The notes: generated from the sequence alone by a model not told the origin. Counted from the stretch's first letter, positions 12,401 through 24,513 are shown. The stretch is 60,204 nt of DNA from Phytophthora quininea (GCA_011947345.1 JAAVTG010000050.1:1-60204), one strand, 5' to 3'. Translations and numbers: made by a program.

Positions 12401-13791
12401 TTTCACCATATTCATCGCCTTCGTTGATAGCTGCACCGTGCTCGAGGAGAGCGCGAACAGTTTCTACATGGTCAGATTTGCACGTGAGACTGAGAACTGT
12501 GGCTTGATTCGGGCTACGCGTGTTGACCTTGGCATCATTTTCAAGTAGCAGCGACACCATCTCCACGTTCCCCTTTGGGCAGCGTTCATCAACGGAGTTG
12601 ATCCTGCGTCATTCGTCATGTCAATTGAAGCCCCGCCTTCTAGCAGCGCACGGGCGACAGCAATATGACCACAGACCACCGCCATTTTCAGTGGGCCATC
12701 CCCAGTGTCGTCAGCTAAATCAACCGAAGCACCATAGTCCAGGAGAAGTTTGACGATATCAACGCGATCGGATTGGCAAGCAATTCGAAGCGCAGTAGCT
12801 TGGATTGGACCGCGTGTATCAACACTTGCTCCACTTTCCAGGAGTAAATTCACCACATTCGCATGTCCACCAGCGACCGCGTGCATCAGTGGCGTCAACC
12901 CTTCAGCGTCCGTCAGATCAATCGCTGCTTCCTTGCTCAAAAGATATTCCGCAATTTCGCGATGACCACCGTCAGCTGCGTTGATTAGTGGCGTATCGCC
13001 ATATTTGTCGGCCAAGTCGACCGAAGCTCCATTCTCGACGAGTTTACGAACAACAGTTAGATGGCCCTTGTCACAGGCGACTTGGAGCGCTGTGGATCCA
13101 TCCCCACGCTGTTTGTCGATGTTTGCATCTTTCTCCAACAGTAGTTCCACCACTTCGGCGTGTCCATTCCGCGCAGCGCTCATCAGTGGCGTCCACCCAG
13201 CCTCGTTCGCGGCTTCAATGTCAGCACCGTTGTCCACTAGCAAGCGAGCCACATCGACGTGGCCATTCTCGCAAGCTACAAGCAGTGGGCTATTGCCAGT
13301 GTCGTCCACCACATCAATAGACGCACCACGGTGCAGGAGAACCTCTACAACGTTTGTATAGCCGCCTCGACAAGCACCCCAGAAAGCTGTTCTTCCCTGC
13401 GATCCCTTAAAGTCCACGTTTGCTCCTGCTTCAAGGAGCACGTGGACGACGTCTTCAAACCCACCGGAGCTTGCGGCAGCCAATGGTGCCCAGCCAGCAG
13501 TGTCGGCTGCATTGACGTCCACCTTGTTCTTGACCAGCTCTTTCGCCACTTCCACGTGACCTTTGATGGCTGCAAGCACCAAGAGAGTCCGTCCGCTGAG
13601 GTCGACCGCATGGGGGTCAGCTCCATGACGTAGCAGCTCTCGAGCTTGGTCCACTTGTCCTTGGTCGCAGGCTTCGAACAGCGCTCTGGTATCGGCTGTG
13701 ACTTTTGACACCCTTCTTTCTCGCAATCCTCGTCTTGCTCCTGGTTGTTTTGCTTCCTTTTGGTCTCTTGCTTCTCGACTCCGGTCCCCAT
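9484..13791 (-). CDS. Long ankyrin-repeat protein (family member B)
   Basis: About 1,430 codons on minus, made almost wholly of ankyrin repeats (roughly 40). It starts MGTGVEKQETKRKQNNQEQD, a charged leader, and the repeats begin at ALFEACDQGQVDQARELL. The C-terminus is YILQALRSNRLPHDAVASRF. The start at 13791 is supported by the same MGTG leader in the neighbour at 17321. Frame breaks near 13710 (A4), 12570-12573 (C4 on plus) and 11743 (GG) each keep repeat phase and need one added base. Ankyrin arrays of this kind are protein-interaction scaffolds; no other domain, signal peptide or membrane span is visible, so it is probably cytosolic with an unknown partner. It has no neighbours of related function apart from its paralogues. 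Confidence 0.85.
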
Positions 13792-14022
13792 AGCTTCTCC
13801 ACCTCTTGTCTCGTTCGAGAGTGGCCGTGAAGACGGCTGGGTTGATTATCGTGCGGTCTTTGCAGCAGACGAGGAAGGAAGTGGCGGTCTGCCGCCTGAA
13901 CTTCTGTGGTCGCGGCCATCAAAGGTTTACCGACGGAACAACTAGGACTGTAGCAGCGTGTTTGACATCGCCAACAAAATGCAAACGAGAAACGATTAAA
14001 GTATTGAGTCAGCCACGAGGCT

Positions 14023-17000
14023 TCACGTGTTTCTTCTTGCAATGGCGTCGAGGTTCCTCAATCGAGCAGCGACTGCGTCATGGGGCAGGCGGTTGCTTCT
14101 CAGAGCCCCCAAAATGTAGACCGCCACTTCGCCGTGGTTGTTGGCTCGAGCAGCATCGTACAGTGTGTTGCCTCTTTGATCCGCTGAGTCAACGGCAGCG
14201 CCGTTCTCGGCGAGGATGCGCACGATGTCAAGCTGTCCGAACTCGCAAGCGATGCGGAGTGCCGTCGACCCGTTTCCTCGTTGCTTTTCCATACTCGCAC
14301 CGCTCCCTAGAAGCAGCTCGATCGCACTGACATGACCTCGCGCCGCCGCGCTCATCAACGAAGTGCACCCGGCATTGTTGGCTGCGTCAGTGTTGGCACC
14401 GTTCTGTACCAGTGAACGCACTACGTCGACATGTCCGTAGTCGACAGCAACGATGAGAGGAACATCGCCGAGATCGTCGGCATCGTCAACGGCTGCACCG
14501 TGTTCAAGAAGAGTGTTGCCGACCTCAACGTGATCTAGTTGACTTACGATTCGGAGAGCAGTAGCCTCGTTAGGTCCACGTTTGTTGACGTCGGCTCCTG
14601 CCTTGAGAAGCATTGACATCACTTCCAGTTGTCCATTCTCAGCGGCACGCATCAATGGGGTCCACCCAGTGGCGTTCGCTTGATCAACAGAGGCTCCATT
14701 GTCAAGCAGCAGTCGGACGATGTCAATGAAGCCTTTGGCTGCTGCGACCTTGAGCGGAGAATCTCCGCTTTCATCAGCCAAGTCGACAGATGCACGGTGC
14801 TTCAGGAGAAGCTGAACGATCTTGATTCGATCGGATTGACACGCGATCCGAAGAGCGGAGGCTTGATCTGGTCGATATTCGCACCGCTTTTCAGCAGGAG
14901 ATCAACCATATCCACGTGTTCACGAACTACGGCACGCAGCAATGGCGTCCATCCGTCGTTATTGACCGCATCGACCACTGCGTCCTTGCTTAAAAGGAAC
15001 GCGGCAATATCTCGGTCGCCCTTCTCCGCTGCAACGATCAGAGGAGTGTTCCCGTCAGAGCCTGCGAGATTCACAGAAGCTCCGTTCTCAACTAGAATGC
15101 AGGCAATGGCAAGCTGGTTGTTCTGACAAGCAAGTCGAAGCGCTGTGCAGCCGTTCGCTCGTTGCTTATCAACCTGCACTCCTTTTCTACAAGCAGCTTT
15201 ACCATATCAACGTGACCGTGCGCCGCCGCGTTCATCAGCGACGTATATCCGTCTTCGCTTGCCAGGTCAACGTCTGCATCCTTCTCCACCAGCAAACGTG
15301 CGGCGTTGACGAGTCCTTTGTCTGCAGCGATCGCGAGCGGACTGTCGCCGAATTCATCGACCTCGTCGACAGCAGCGCCGTGTTCCAAGAGACATCGCAC
15401 CATGTCAACAAGACCGCTCTGACAAGTGATCCGGAGTGTCGTAGCCTGTTTGGGACCACGCTTGTTGACGTTGGCACCGTTCTTGAGGAGCATTTGAGCG
15501 TGACCATTCTTCGCAGCGTTCATCAACGGCGTCCACCCTGCATTGTTAGGCATCTCAACCGAAGCTCCACGATTAAGGAGCACTTGCACGACGGCAGCAT
15601 GGCCCTTGACAGCAGCCATGAGTAATGCACTATCGCCGTCTTTATCTATCGCGTCTATCGATGCGTCGTGCTTGAGTAGAGTTTCAACGACTGCTTCTTT
15701 GCCAATCGCGCACGCAATGATAAGAGCTGTAGCTCCACGCTGATCAATTGCGTCCACCGTTGCGCCCTCTTCCAGTAACACCTCGACCAGACCCGTGTGA
15801 CCGACCACTACAGCCTTCATTAACGCTGTCCAGCCAATTTTGGTGACTGCGTTAACATTGGCATGACACGACAGCAGGAGCCGCACAATTTCTAGATGGC
15901 CACTTCCAGCCGCAGCCTTCAGCGGGGTATCTCCGTCTTCATCGACGGCATCGATGTCCGCACCATTTTCGATGAGGAGTTGCGCGATGTCGCGCCGACC
16001 ATACTGACAAGCGATTCGAAGGGCAGTGGCTCGTTTAATCCCGATCTCGTTGACACTTGCACCGTTCTTCAGTAGCAGATCAACCACATCCGCATGTCCA
16101 CGGGCTGCAGCGCAGCAATGGTGTCCACCCTGCACTATTGACCAGATCAATCGTCGCCCCATACTTCAGCAGCAGTTCCACACAGTCGAGCGTACCGCTT
16201 TCAACAGCAACAAAGAGAGGGGTATTGTCATCTCTAGTCTCAGCATCCACGTTCGCCCCACCAGTTAGTAGAACCTCCGCTACAGCGTTGTGGCCCTTTA
16301 TGAAGGCACAAAACAGCGGGGCAACGCCTTTGTTGTCGGCCAAGTCAACGGATGCTCCACTCTGGACGAGTACCCGGACAACCTCAATCTGGTTAAACTC
16401 ACAAGCAGCCCAGAGAGCTGTGGTCCCATTATCACTCTGCTTTTCCATATCTGCCCCTTTCTCCAGCAGCATCGTCAAAATATCGACGTGGCCACACAGC
16501 GCCGCATTCATCAACGGGGTCTGCCCGTCGTTATTCGCCAGATCGACGTCGGCACCGTTGTCCAGCAGTACACGTACGACGCCAACACATCCGTCGTCCG
16601 CAGCAATGATCAGTGGTGTGTCACCGCGGTCATCGGCTGCGTCTACAGCCGCGCCGTACTCGAGGAGAGATCGCACCATACCGACTACATCGAGTTCGCT
16701 AGCGACTCGGAGAGCAGCGTCGTTAGGTCCACGTATATGAACATTGGCACCAGCCTCGAGAAGCATCGATAGCACCTCAGTGCGTTTATACCGTGCAGCA
16801 TTCGACAGCGGAGTCCACCCTGCGCTGTAGCGGGTATCAAGTGAAGCCCGTTGTCAAGGAGAGCACGCACCACCGCAGCAGAACCTTGACCACCGCCAAA
16901 CTCAACGAACTGTTTCCATCTTGGTCGACCAAGTCAATGGAGGCACCGTGTTGGAGCAACACCCGCACGATTGCGGCCTGGTCCGAGACAGCGGCGCCAA

Positions 17001-17321
17001 TGAGTGCAGTCGCTTGCATCCGTCCGCGTTTATCGACACTTGTTCCACTCTCCAAGAGGATGTTAACCACGTGTGCATGGCCGTAAGCCGCTGCAGTGAT
17101 CAATGGTGTCCACCCGGCGTCGGTAGTCGTATTGACGTCCACTTTCTTTTCGACCAGCAACTTCCGCACAACGTCTACTTGTCCATCTTTACATGCTTGG
17201 ACCAGCGCTTTCGTCTCCAAGTCGACTGGATTGCTCCCTTCTCTGCTGCTTTCTCCACGTTAGGCGCATTCTGGTTGTCCTGCTGCTGCTTGGACGCTTT
17301 TGTTTCAGTTCCTGTCCCCAT
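14023..17321 (-). CDS. Long ankyrin-repeat protein (family member C)
   Basis: A paralogue of the gene at 9484-13791 in the same orientation. It starts MGTGTETKASKQQQDNQNA (charged, Gln-rich leader), runs through about 30 ankyrin repeats and ends YILGALRSNRLPHDAVAARL. Frame breaks fall near 17255, 16894, 16850, 16110, 15182 and 14863. At most of them one base restored in a GG, GGG or AA run rejoins the repeats exactly; 16110 needs about two (GC). Repeat register is unbroken throughout, which argues against old decay. The role is inferred only as a protein-binding scaffold. The 230-bp spacer to the next gene (13792-14022) may hold its terminator and the promoter of member B. Confidence 0.82.
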
Positions 17322-17495
17322 TGCAGCGTCTTGTCGTCTTCAAAAGTGGCGGCAATACATCATCTCGCCGCCACCACGTTGACTGCTGCAGTGTGGGTTG
17401 ATCTTGCGTTCTTTGCAGCAGTCGAGGAGTAGTGATGTCGTTAGGCTCGTCTTCAAGGCACGATCCAGCTCATTTTCGTTTCTGGGCAGCAGAGA

Positions 17496-17635
17496 CTTCG
17501 ATGAGGCTAGCAGAAATCGACGTGGTCGACAACTCGGGCCACACGGCTTTAATGCGAGCCACAAGGCATGGGCACGTGAAGGTGGTGGCTGCTCTCTTGA
17601 AGAATGGTGCGAGTGTCACCCGGCGCGGTTCAGCA
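17496..17635 (+). pseudogene. Inverted single ankyrin-repeat fragment
   Basis: On plus, about one and a third repeats are readable (EIDVVDNSGHTALMRATRHG, then VVAALLKNGASVTRRG). The text then changes abruptly into the antisense of an ankyrin repeat, so opposite-strand repeats meet head-on at about 17636. It is a rearrangement scar and has no start, stop or promoter of its own. Confidence 0.65.
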
Positions 17636-17636
17636 A

Positions 17637-18600
17637 TCATTGATGGAGTCCACCCCGTATTATTCACTATGTCAATTGAGGCTCCGCCGCCAAGTAGTAC
17701 CTAGTCGCACCACCGCAGCATGGACATTCTCCGCAGCCAATTTCAGCAGACCGTCTCCTTCTGGTCGCACCATTCAATCGGTGCACCATGTTCGAGGAGA
17801 ATTCGCACCACTGCGTCCCGGCCGCACGAAGCAGAAACAACTAGAACCGTAGCGCTATTCACCCCGCGTTTACCGACAGTTGCACCCCTTTCCAAAGAAA
17901 ACTGATCGCTTCCGCCTCCCCAGGAACTGCCGCAGTGTCCAACCAAACATTGCGAGACGAGGGTGAAGCACCTTGATCATCGCTTGGATCCGGCAAATCC
18001 ACCGGCGCCCCATTATCGACAAGAACACGCATAACGGTGAGTTGTCCGTACTGAGCAGCGAGATGTAGAACCGACCACTTTTGTCAAACAAAGTGTCAAA
18101 ATTCGCACCCTTCTCCAGCAACAGCTCCACGATTTCAACGTGACCGCGCGCGGCCGCAAACATCAAAGGCGTCCACCCTGCGGTGCATACGGAGTCGACG
18201 TCTGCTCTATTCTCAATCAGAAACGATGACACATCAAAATGACCATTATCACAAACACTGGTTAAAGGCGTCACGCCGTCGGCATCCACCAAGTCGACGG
18301 ACGAATCGTGCTGGAGAAGCAGTTCTGCAATGCATAGCTGTCCCTCGTTGCAAGTCTTCTAGAGAGCCGAGGCTCCGTTTGGCCTTTGGATGTGCCGGCA
18401 TAAAGGAACACTCGCACCACCTCTTCAAATCCACGACCGGCAACAATGATAAGCGGTGCCCAGCCTTCTTTGCGAGCCGCGGCGACGTCTGCCTTCTTGT
18501 CGAGAAGCAGTTTGACCACCTCCACATCGGCGTTAGGAGCTGCTTGCGCTTTGTCTTGGGAGATTTGATCGTGATCTTGCCTAAAGCATCAGTCACAACA
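17637..18600 (-). pseudogene. Truncated ankyrin gene (family member D)
   Basis: Ankyrin repeats on minus (VEVVKLLLDKKADVAAARKE; GWTPLMFAAARGHVEIVELL) are interrupted by an in-frame TAG near 18361 (ASAL-stop-KTCNEGQLCIAELL). Several frame changes follow. The 5' end directly abuts the stop codon of the CKK gene (18605), with no ATG; the 3' end stops at the inversion point near 17636 (NNTGWTPSMIA). The in-frame stop and both truncated ends mark it as a true pseudogene, unlike its longer neighbours. Confidence 0.75.
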
Positions 18601-18604
18601 TCCT

Positions 18605-21600
18605 TTACAGCAAGTAGGCGATGGTTGCGCTGCTACTCTTCGGTTTCTTCTTGGCGAACTGGTCCACAAGAGCGCACGCGTCGGTCTTCACTGTGAACGA
18701 TCGTGTAGCTACCGGTAAGAACTGTTTCTTGGCAGAGCTGTACTTGAAGAACTGCGAGACCATGTCGCTAGTTTCAATCTTCACGGGTGTGCTTGGCGAC
18801 GTGCTTGGCATCACCGAGAAGATACGAAACACCACGCCGCGATCCACGTGGTTCTCGTACAGCGCGCGGAATTTCAATTCTTTGGCGGATTTAAGCAGCA
18901 CAATGAAATTGTCACAGTCAGAGTCGGCCAGAGCTTGCAACGCTGCAGTGCGCTCCCTTTCCATCGACCCTCCAGCTAGAAGCGTAAATTCCAACGCATT
19001 CTGCATCAACTGGCGGTTCGACGCCTTCTTTGGGTAGATGGAAGCCAAGAATGGTGTTGGCTTCTGTACGTGACGCTTCTCCTTTTGCTGCCGGAGAGAA
19101 ATCTCTCGAGTCTGCTGCAATTTTTGCAGCTTCTTCTGACGGAGCTCGTTTAAGCGGGTCTCTCGTGTTCCATCACTATTTGGAGCTTTCTTGCTAGGGC
19201 TGCTGCTGATCGGGATAAACGTTGCCGTCAAGGGAGGCGTCATCGACTCTTGATTAGATTCCATGGTAGCGGGCTGTATTTTATCAACTGGCGACGAATC
19301 TACGGATCTAACGGCAACAAAGCCTGAATCATCGTCACGAACGCTTCGGTCTTCTTTTCGTTCGGGATCGGATGGCCTTAGCGTTTGTGCGTTGCGAGTT
19401 CGGATGGGTACTCGGCCGCGAACAGTAAATGGCACGCCAGCGGCATTGGTTAAGTCATCTTCTGCGGCCTCACGGGCATCTCTCCGAGCAGTTCCGTAGC
19501 TATATACCGGCAGCGCCAACGCAAGTTCACCGTTCTTTCCACCACTTTCGATGTGCGTTGTGCTACCGTCGTTAATTGTCAATGCTTCGGAGACAGCAAC
19601 TTGCGCAGGCGCTTGCACACGCGTTTCACGATATTCCACATTATCATCGGTTCTCCATGGTTGACATTCGATAAGCACTTGACCCTCACTAACAAGACTC
19701 TTATCTCCATCGTCTCCTTTTGCGTCTGCCATAGTAGCACAGGTCTGCTTGGTCGCGCTTTCATCTACTGCGGTGAACTCATCGCCAATTGTACTGCACT
19801 CTAATCCGTTGCTGTGGATTAATGGCGATGATTTGTCTGCTCTGTCAACGCATTCTGCCCTGAGGTTATCTGGCTGTGGCTGTTCTGGAGTAGCGTCAAA
19901 TAATTGAGACGGCTGAGCTGCACTTCGTGTGGTATGTGGGCCCAACAGATCATGAGAAGGAGACTCTGGATCGGTGTTAAGGACATTTTGTCGTGTTGCT
20001 GTTTTCTTGATTGACCAGCCTGTCGGCTCCATGCGGCGAGGTCCCGCACGCTCGATAGTAAATGTCGTTCTTTCTCTCCGTTCCTGTCGCAGTCGTTCCT
20101 CCATCTCTTCTTGTTCAAGTCTGCGTGCCGTATACTCCAGCTCCCACCAAATCCGTGCCCCCAACTTGTCCTTGTAATTTACAGGTTTCCGCTTCATTTT
20201 CGGAGATTCCAACACACCTGGCGCTATTGTTTCTCCGTGAGGAAGCTCGTGTGGTTCAACTCCAGGCGAACCTGTTTCGCCACACTGCTGCGTTTGTTGT
20301 TGTTCATATCCGATGCCATCGACTGCAATATCAGAAGCTTTCGCCTTCGACCCCACAGATAAGACGGACGACTGCAGATCGTCAATCGAATCATCACTAC
20401 TCCATGCATCTATCTCACAATGCCGTTCCTTTTCGTTCTCGTCATCACTATTTGGCAGCAACTCAACTGCTATTGGCGATTCAGCTTGTATTGGCATCAG
20501 TGGCGGTTGACCGGGTTCTCCCGTTTCTGTAGCTGTGTTGAACTCAAATATGGATGCAGAATGCCTTTTGCATCGTTCTCGGCAACTTGGCCAGCCGATG
20601 AGCATGCCGGAGATAAAACGACATGATGTTTGCTGTCGTGTTCGTGTTCCACAGGCATGTCGACTTGAGTGGGGAGAGGATTCATCTGGCTAGCAGCGTT
20701 ATGGTTAATGCTGCAAGGAGGTTTCGGGTCTTGTGCTTGTTCAACACGATCGGCCACGGTAGCAGCAGGACTATTGTTGGGGCCGTCGGTATCGTTGAGG
20801 GCGTCTCGTGTTACTGTAATCTCATCGGGAGGACCGATCGGCTCAATAACTTCTCTTGACGCATCTGCTAATTCGCCGTCCTTTTGCAGCAACGGACTAA
20901 ATGTGCTCTCGCTCCTGGGCGTCGGTATATCCTCATCCGATGTAGAGTCTTGCTGCGTTTCCTCCGGCGATAACTCTTTCGGCGACTGTTGGTCCAGCCT
21001 CGCTTCGCTGGTAGTGGCGAAAGAAAACGTTGAAGCTACACGAAAGGGTTCGTCGACGCGGCGGCAGTCCACAAGCTGAGGTGTGGGCGGACTTGTAACG
21101 CTTCCTCGTAGGCAGGTGTCAACAGGAGTTTCGGTTGGGTTCATGCAGTCATCAGCATCCTGCTGGTTGCTGAGACTCTGATGCACACCAGAGTTGTCGT
21201 TCCAGCGCTTCCTCTTGGTTTGTGCTCCTCGAGCTGCGTAAGACCGCCCAAACCTTGTATCGAGCTCCATTTTCGTGCAACATCGGCAACTCAACGTACA
21301 TCTTCTTGACAAGATCACCTACGTTCTTCACAACTTTTACGCGGCCAGGGCACACATACAGTAAATACTGCCGCTTCTTCGAACAACAAGAATCTTTATC
21401 CGTTTGTCTGTTTACCCCTGGGAACCAAATGACGGCTTGCTGTTCTCCAGAAATTGGCGACAAAGTCGAAATCACTGCACAAATGCTTTCGCCTGTCAGG
21501 GAAGCTCTCTCTTCAAGTTCTTGCAGCTCCATTTCGAAAGTATCTTTCGCTAAACCTTCAAAGTCCCAGGTTACGTCAGCAATATCCAAGGTTTCCAGAG

Positions 21601-21849
21601 GAGAAGCTTTGCGCGATTTATCGTCTTCATCTCGCAAGCTAGCAAAAGTCTTCGCAGATCACTTGATACACCACCATCGAGGTGTTTCGTCATGTGCTGT
21701 CCGTACCGATGGGCTTCTACGACCATCGGCGCCAGGATAGACTTGGTGCACACTTCTTGTACGCTCTCCGTTGATGCCAGCACCCTTGCCGCAAAATCTA
21801 GACATGCTGCCAGTGAAGCTGCTGGGGATAAACCCTTCTTCTTGCTCAT
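18605..21849 (-). CDS. CAMSAP: CKK-domain microtubule minus-end protein (CAMSAP/Patronin type)
   Basis: The C-terminal 137 residues (about 18605-19018) read as a CKK domain. Family landmarks are RQLMQNALEFTLLAGG, ALADSDCDNFIVLL, ELKFRALYE, MVSQFFKYSSAKKQFLPV and TRSFTVKTDAC. In animals and protists the CKK domain binds microtubule minus ends and protects them. Before it lies a Lys/Arg/Gln-rich helix (RLNELRQKKLQKLQQTREI), as in other CAMSAPs, and a long Ser/Glu/Pro-rich linker. The N-terminal 250 residues (MSKKKGLSPAASLAACLDFA..., DVTWDFEGLAKDTFEMELQE) show no calponin-homology domain that I recognise. The frame changes near 21650, 21240 and 20520; I read these as one gene. Start chosen at 21849; Met 21891 is possible. 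It is followed 92 bp upstream by CCDC93 on the same strand. Confidence 0.82.
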
Positions 21850-21941
21850 ACCAGCCTGAGGGTCGCCGGATCGATAAATGAAACTCTGCATCGATTATTT
21901 TTACGCAACAAATAGAATACCGAAACAAAACCTACCCGAGC

Positions 21942-23917
21942 TTACCTGGACAGCTCCTCCAGCCTCGACACGAGCTTTTCGTTTTTCTCGCACTCCTTCT
22001 GGAACTCTCGAATTGCGTGCACATACATGCGCTCCTGCTCAAGCAGCAATTGGTACTTGCTATCCAGCGTCTCCACGCTGATTTGATGGTCATCGCGCGC
22101 TGTTTGCTGTTTGCCAACACTGCCTTGCACATTCTGGATAATACTTTCCAGTTGCCCGAAAAACGCTTCTGTTGCAGCCTTGGAGCCCATGGCGACGTCG
22201 AAGTTCTCGTTGATGCTGTTGATCAACGAGATCTCCTTCTCGAGAAACTCGTGCGTCGTCTTGAGCGTGTTGTACACGCAGTAATATTTGCGCGTCTCGT
22301 CCAGAGTCAGAGCCACCTCATCATAGAGTTCCACGAAACGTTTTTCATACTGAACTAGCTCGATTCGCGTCGGAATTTCGTCAATCTGCTTCATCTTTAA
22401 GTGCAACGCACGAGTCTGCTTCGCAGCTGCTATCTTCATGTCCTTGTGCTTCTGCGCCATTTGAGCGTGCATCTGCTCGATCTCGTGGAGTCGCACGGCC
22501 TCTTCATCCCGGTTACTTGCGTCCTCCGCTACTTGCAGCTTCATTTTCTCAATACTGTCCTTCAAAACCTCAAGCTCCAGTCGACACTTCGCTTTGAACT
22601 CGTTCTTCTCATGTTTCAGCGCGTCATTTTTCAGCACCAATTGGCGCAACGTGGCCAAGCTCGTTTGGGTGTTGTCATCCTGCGGCGTCTGCGCATCTAC
22701 GTCTGAGATTTCCTGTTTAACCGCAGATAATGCTTCATCCAAAGCCGCCGCTTGCACTTTGCTTTCGTTCGTCTTGATATCCAGTGCCTTCTTTTCTTGG
22801 ATAAGCTGCTGCACTTTACTTTCATGCTCTTTAAGTTGCATCCGCGCTACCTGGATCGGAGTCTCCACCGTCTCCGAAGACATCGACATTTGTCGAATCG
22901 CACTTCCTTCCTGGATCTCTGGTGCAGTCACCACTTTCTCCAGTAGTTGAGCTTCGCGCTCGCGCCTCTTGCTCATTAAGTGCTGCTGCTCCTCCATGGC
23001 CTGCTTGACCGCCTTTTGGTATTGCCTGTCAAACTCTGCCGCCTTGGGGTCATTTCTCCTCTTTTGGTGCAGCTTGAATCCTTTCTTTTGGATCTTCCCT
23101 CCTTTTGCAATCGCCGCCGCCTGGCCTGCAATTTGCGCCATAAAGTCTGTCGGATTTGTCTCTCCGTCTTCTTCCGTAGCGCTCTCCAGTTCTTCCTCGG
23201 CTACTGCGACTCTCTCTCCGTACTCCAGCAAGCACCTCTGAATCAGAGCGTCCTCATCATCCTCTCCATCTGCAGCCACGTACTGCCAGCGCCTGCGGGG
23301 CGCGTACACATCCAATAGCAATTTAACTTCCCGCTTGGTCTCTCTCTGCTGTCTCTCTTGTCCTACTGCCAAGTACTCTCTCTTCTCTCTGATCTTTTCT
23401 AAATGGGCAGCGTCTCGGGCCTCATCAATGAGCCAAGTGATGAGCTTCAGCACTGTCTCGATGTCCCCGAAGTCTTGCAGCAGTAGCTGATGCGGTTGGA
23501 TAGTGACGGGGCAGTCAAAGGCAGCGCTTCCACACAGCGCACGACTTCCTGGGCGAGTCCCAGACGCGGTTTCATCTTAGTATGGGACTGGAACAAGACA
23601 TCCCATTGGACACGGCCGTCACTGGCGTCTTCGCGCTTCACCAGTCGCTGTAGAAGCCACGCGGCGCCGGACAGTATGCGGTCGAAGGCGCTGTATGCGT
23701 TCACGCGCGCCTTGGGGAAGCCTGCGGCCTCCAGAACGTGTAAGACTTGAGAGAGCTTGACAGCGGCATCGGTGCCGTACTCGTCCGCCAGGTCGTAGAC
23801 GTCTTGCGGCGCCAAGGAGGCAGATGAAGCACCAGCCGAGGCGGAAGCCCACGCCGTCGTGAACATCGGAAGGATCGTGTTACTGATACCGAAATTGTTA
23901 TTCAAAGATTGCATCAT
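21942..23917 (-). CDS. CCDC93: CCDC93-like coiled-coil protein (CCC complex)
   Basis: The N-terminal part matches the CCDC93 pattern: LHVLEAAGFPKARVNAYSAF, DRILSGAAWLLQRL and VQWDVLFQ, followed by a 'WLI...' segment (VLKLITWLIDEA) and YAPRRRWQYV, the landmarks of the human protein. The rest is long coiled coil, to a stop at 21942. CCDC93 with CCDC22 and COMMD proteins forms the CCC complex that works with Retriever and WASH in endosomal recycling; that role is transferred from the family. One frame change near 23493 (CC run) is repaired by one base. The start at 23917 precedes a short Ser/Ala-rich leader. The 5' LTR of the retrotransposon begins only 48 bp upstream of this start, so its native promoter is separated from it. 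Confidence 0.85.
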
Positions 23918-23961
23918 TTCGCATCTTGATCACATCCTTTGGACACAACACAACGCTCTTC

Positions 23962-23965
23962 ATGT
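23962..23965. repeat. Target-site duplication, left copy (ATGT)
   Basis: ATGT immediately precedes the 5' LTR and recurs immediately after the 3' LTR at 36993-36996. A 4-bp duplication fits a Ty3/Gypsy integrase and shows one simple insertion event. Confidence 0.75.
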
Positions 23966-24494
23966 TGTCCCGCACCGCGGCGCGTGGATCAAGCAACAGG
24001 ATACCTCAACCGTGGCCCAGGGAACCCCACCGTTCCGTGGAACGGTTCAGCTTTCAGTCGAGCAGGTGCCCGAGAGGACTCCAGCAGCTGATTCCTGGCG
24101 TAGCCAAGGAGGTGGACGCTTGTAAGGACCAGGTGAAGGTCCAAGTGGACAGAGAATCTATGTATTGGCGGCAGGCGCAGTGAGCATGGCGGCTGGAGCA
24201 AGGTATGAGCCAGAGAATCAAGTAGCCCGCCCTCGCAAGCTGCACCGAGCCGACCCTAGTTGTGCATTTCCCCTACGGCCCCCAAGTCGGCTTTGAAGAG
24301 CGTTTGAGTATCGAAGACCAAGACCTACAAGGACAAGAAGAAGGTTTTAAAGTCTAACTAAGAAGGTTTTCATTTACTCGAGCGTTCCTATCGACCGTTC
24401 TTGGAGGCTACCGGTGACTAGTGTTCCTAATCCCCTCTCACCAAACTCGACAGACAGCTACCCGACCCGCGTAGGGGACCCACAGTGCGCGACA
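23966..24494 (+). repeat. 5' long terminal repeat
   Basis: 529 bp, starts TGTCCCGCACC and ends GTGCGCGACA. It is identical to 36464-36992 except for one C/T difference seen near 24246. It should carry the element's promoter and polyadenylation signals; I see no clear TATA box. It begins 48 bp from the start codon of the divergent CCDC93 gene. Confidence 0.95.
24029..24046. promoter_or_regulatory. Perfect palindrome ACCGTTCC-GT-GGAACGGT in LTR
   Basis: Two 8-bp arms are exact reverse complements around a 2-bp centre. It is repeated at 36527-36544 in the 3' LTR. Each arm is the motif that is scattered through the whole element. It looks like a binding site for a dimeric DNA-binding protein; this role is inferred. 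Confidence 0.5.
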
Positions 24495-24497
24495 GTT

Positions 24498-24513
24498 TGG
24501 TGGAGAAGCAGGG
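24498..24513 (+). other. Candidate primer-binding site
   Basis: TGGTGGAGAAGCAGGG starts three bases after the 5' LTR. Beginning with TGG fits pairing to a tRNA 3'-CCA end. I cannot name the tRNA from sequence alone. Confidence 0.4.
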
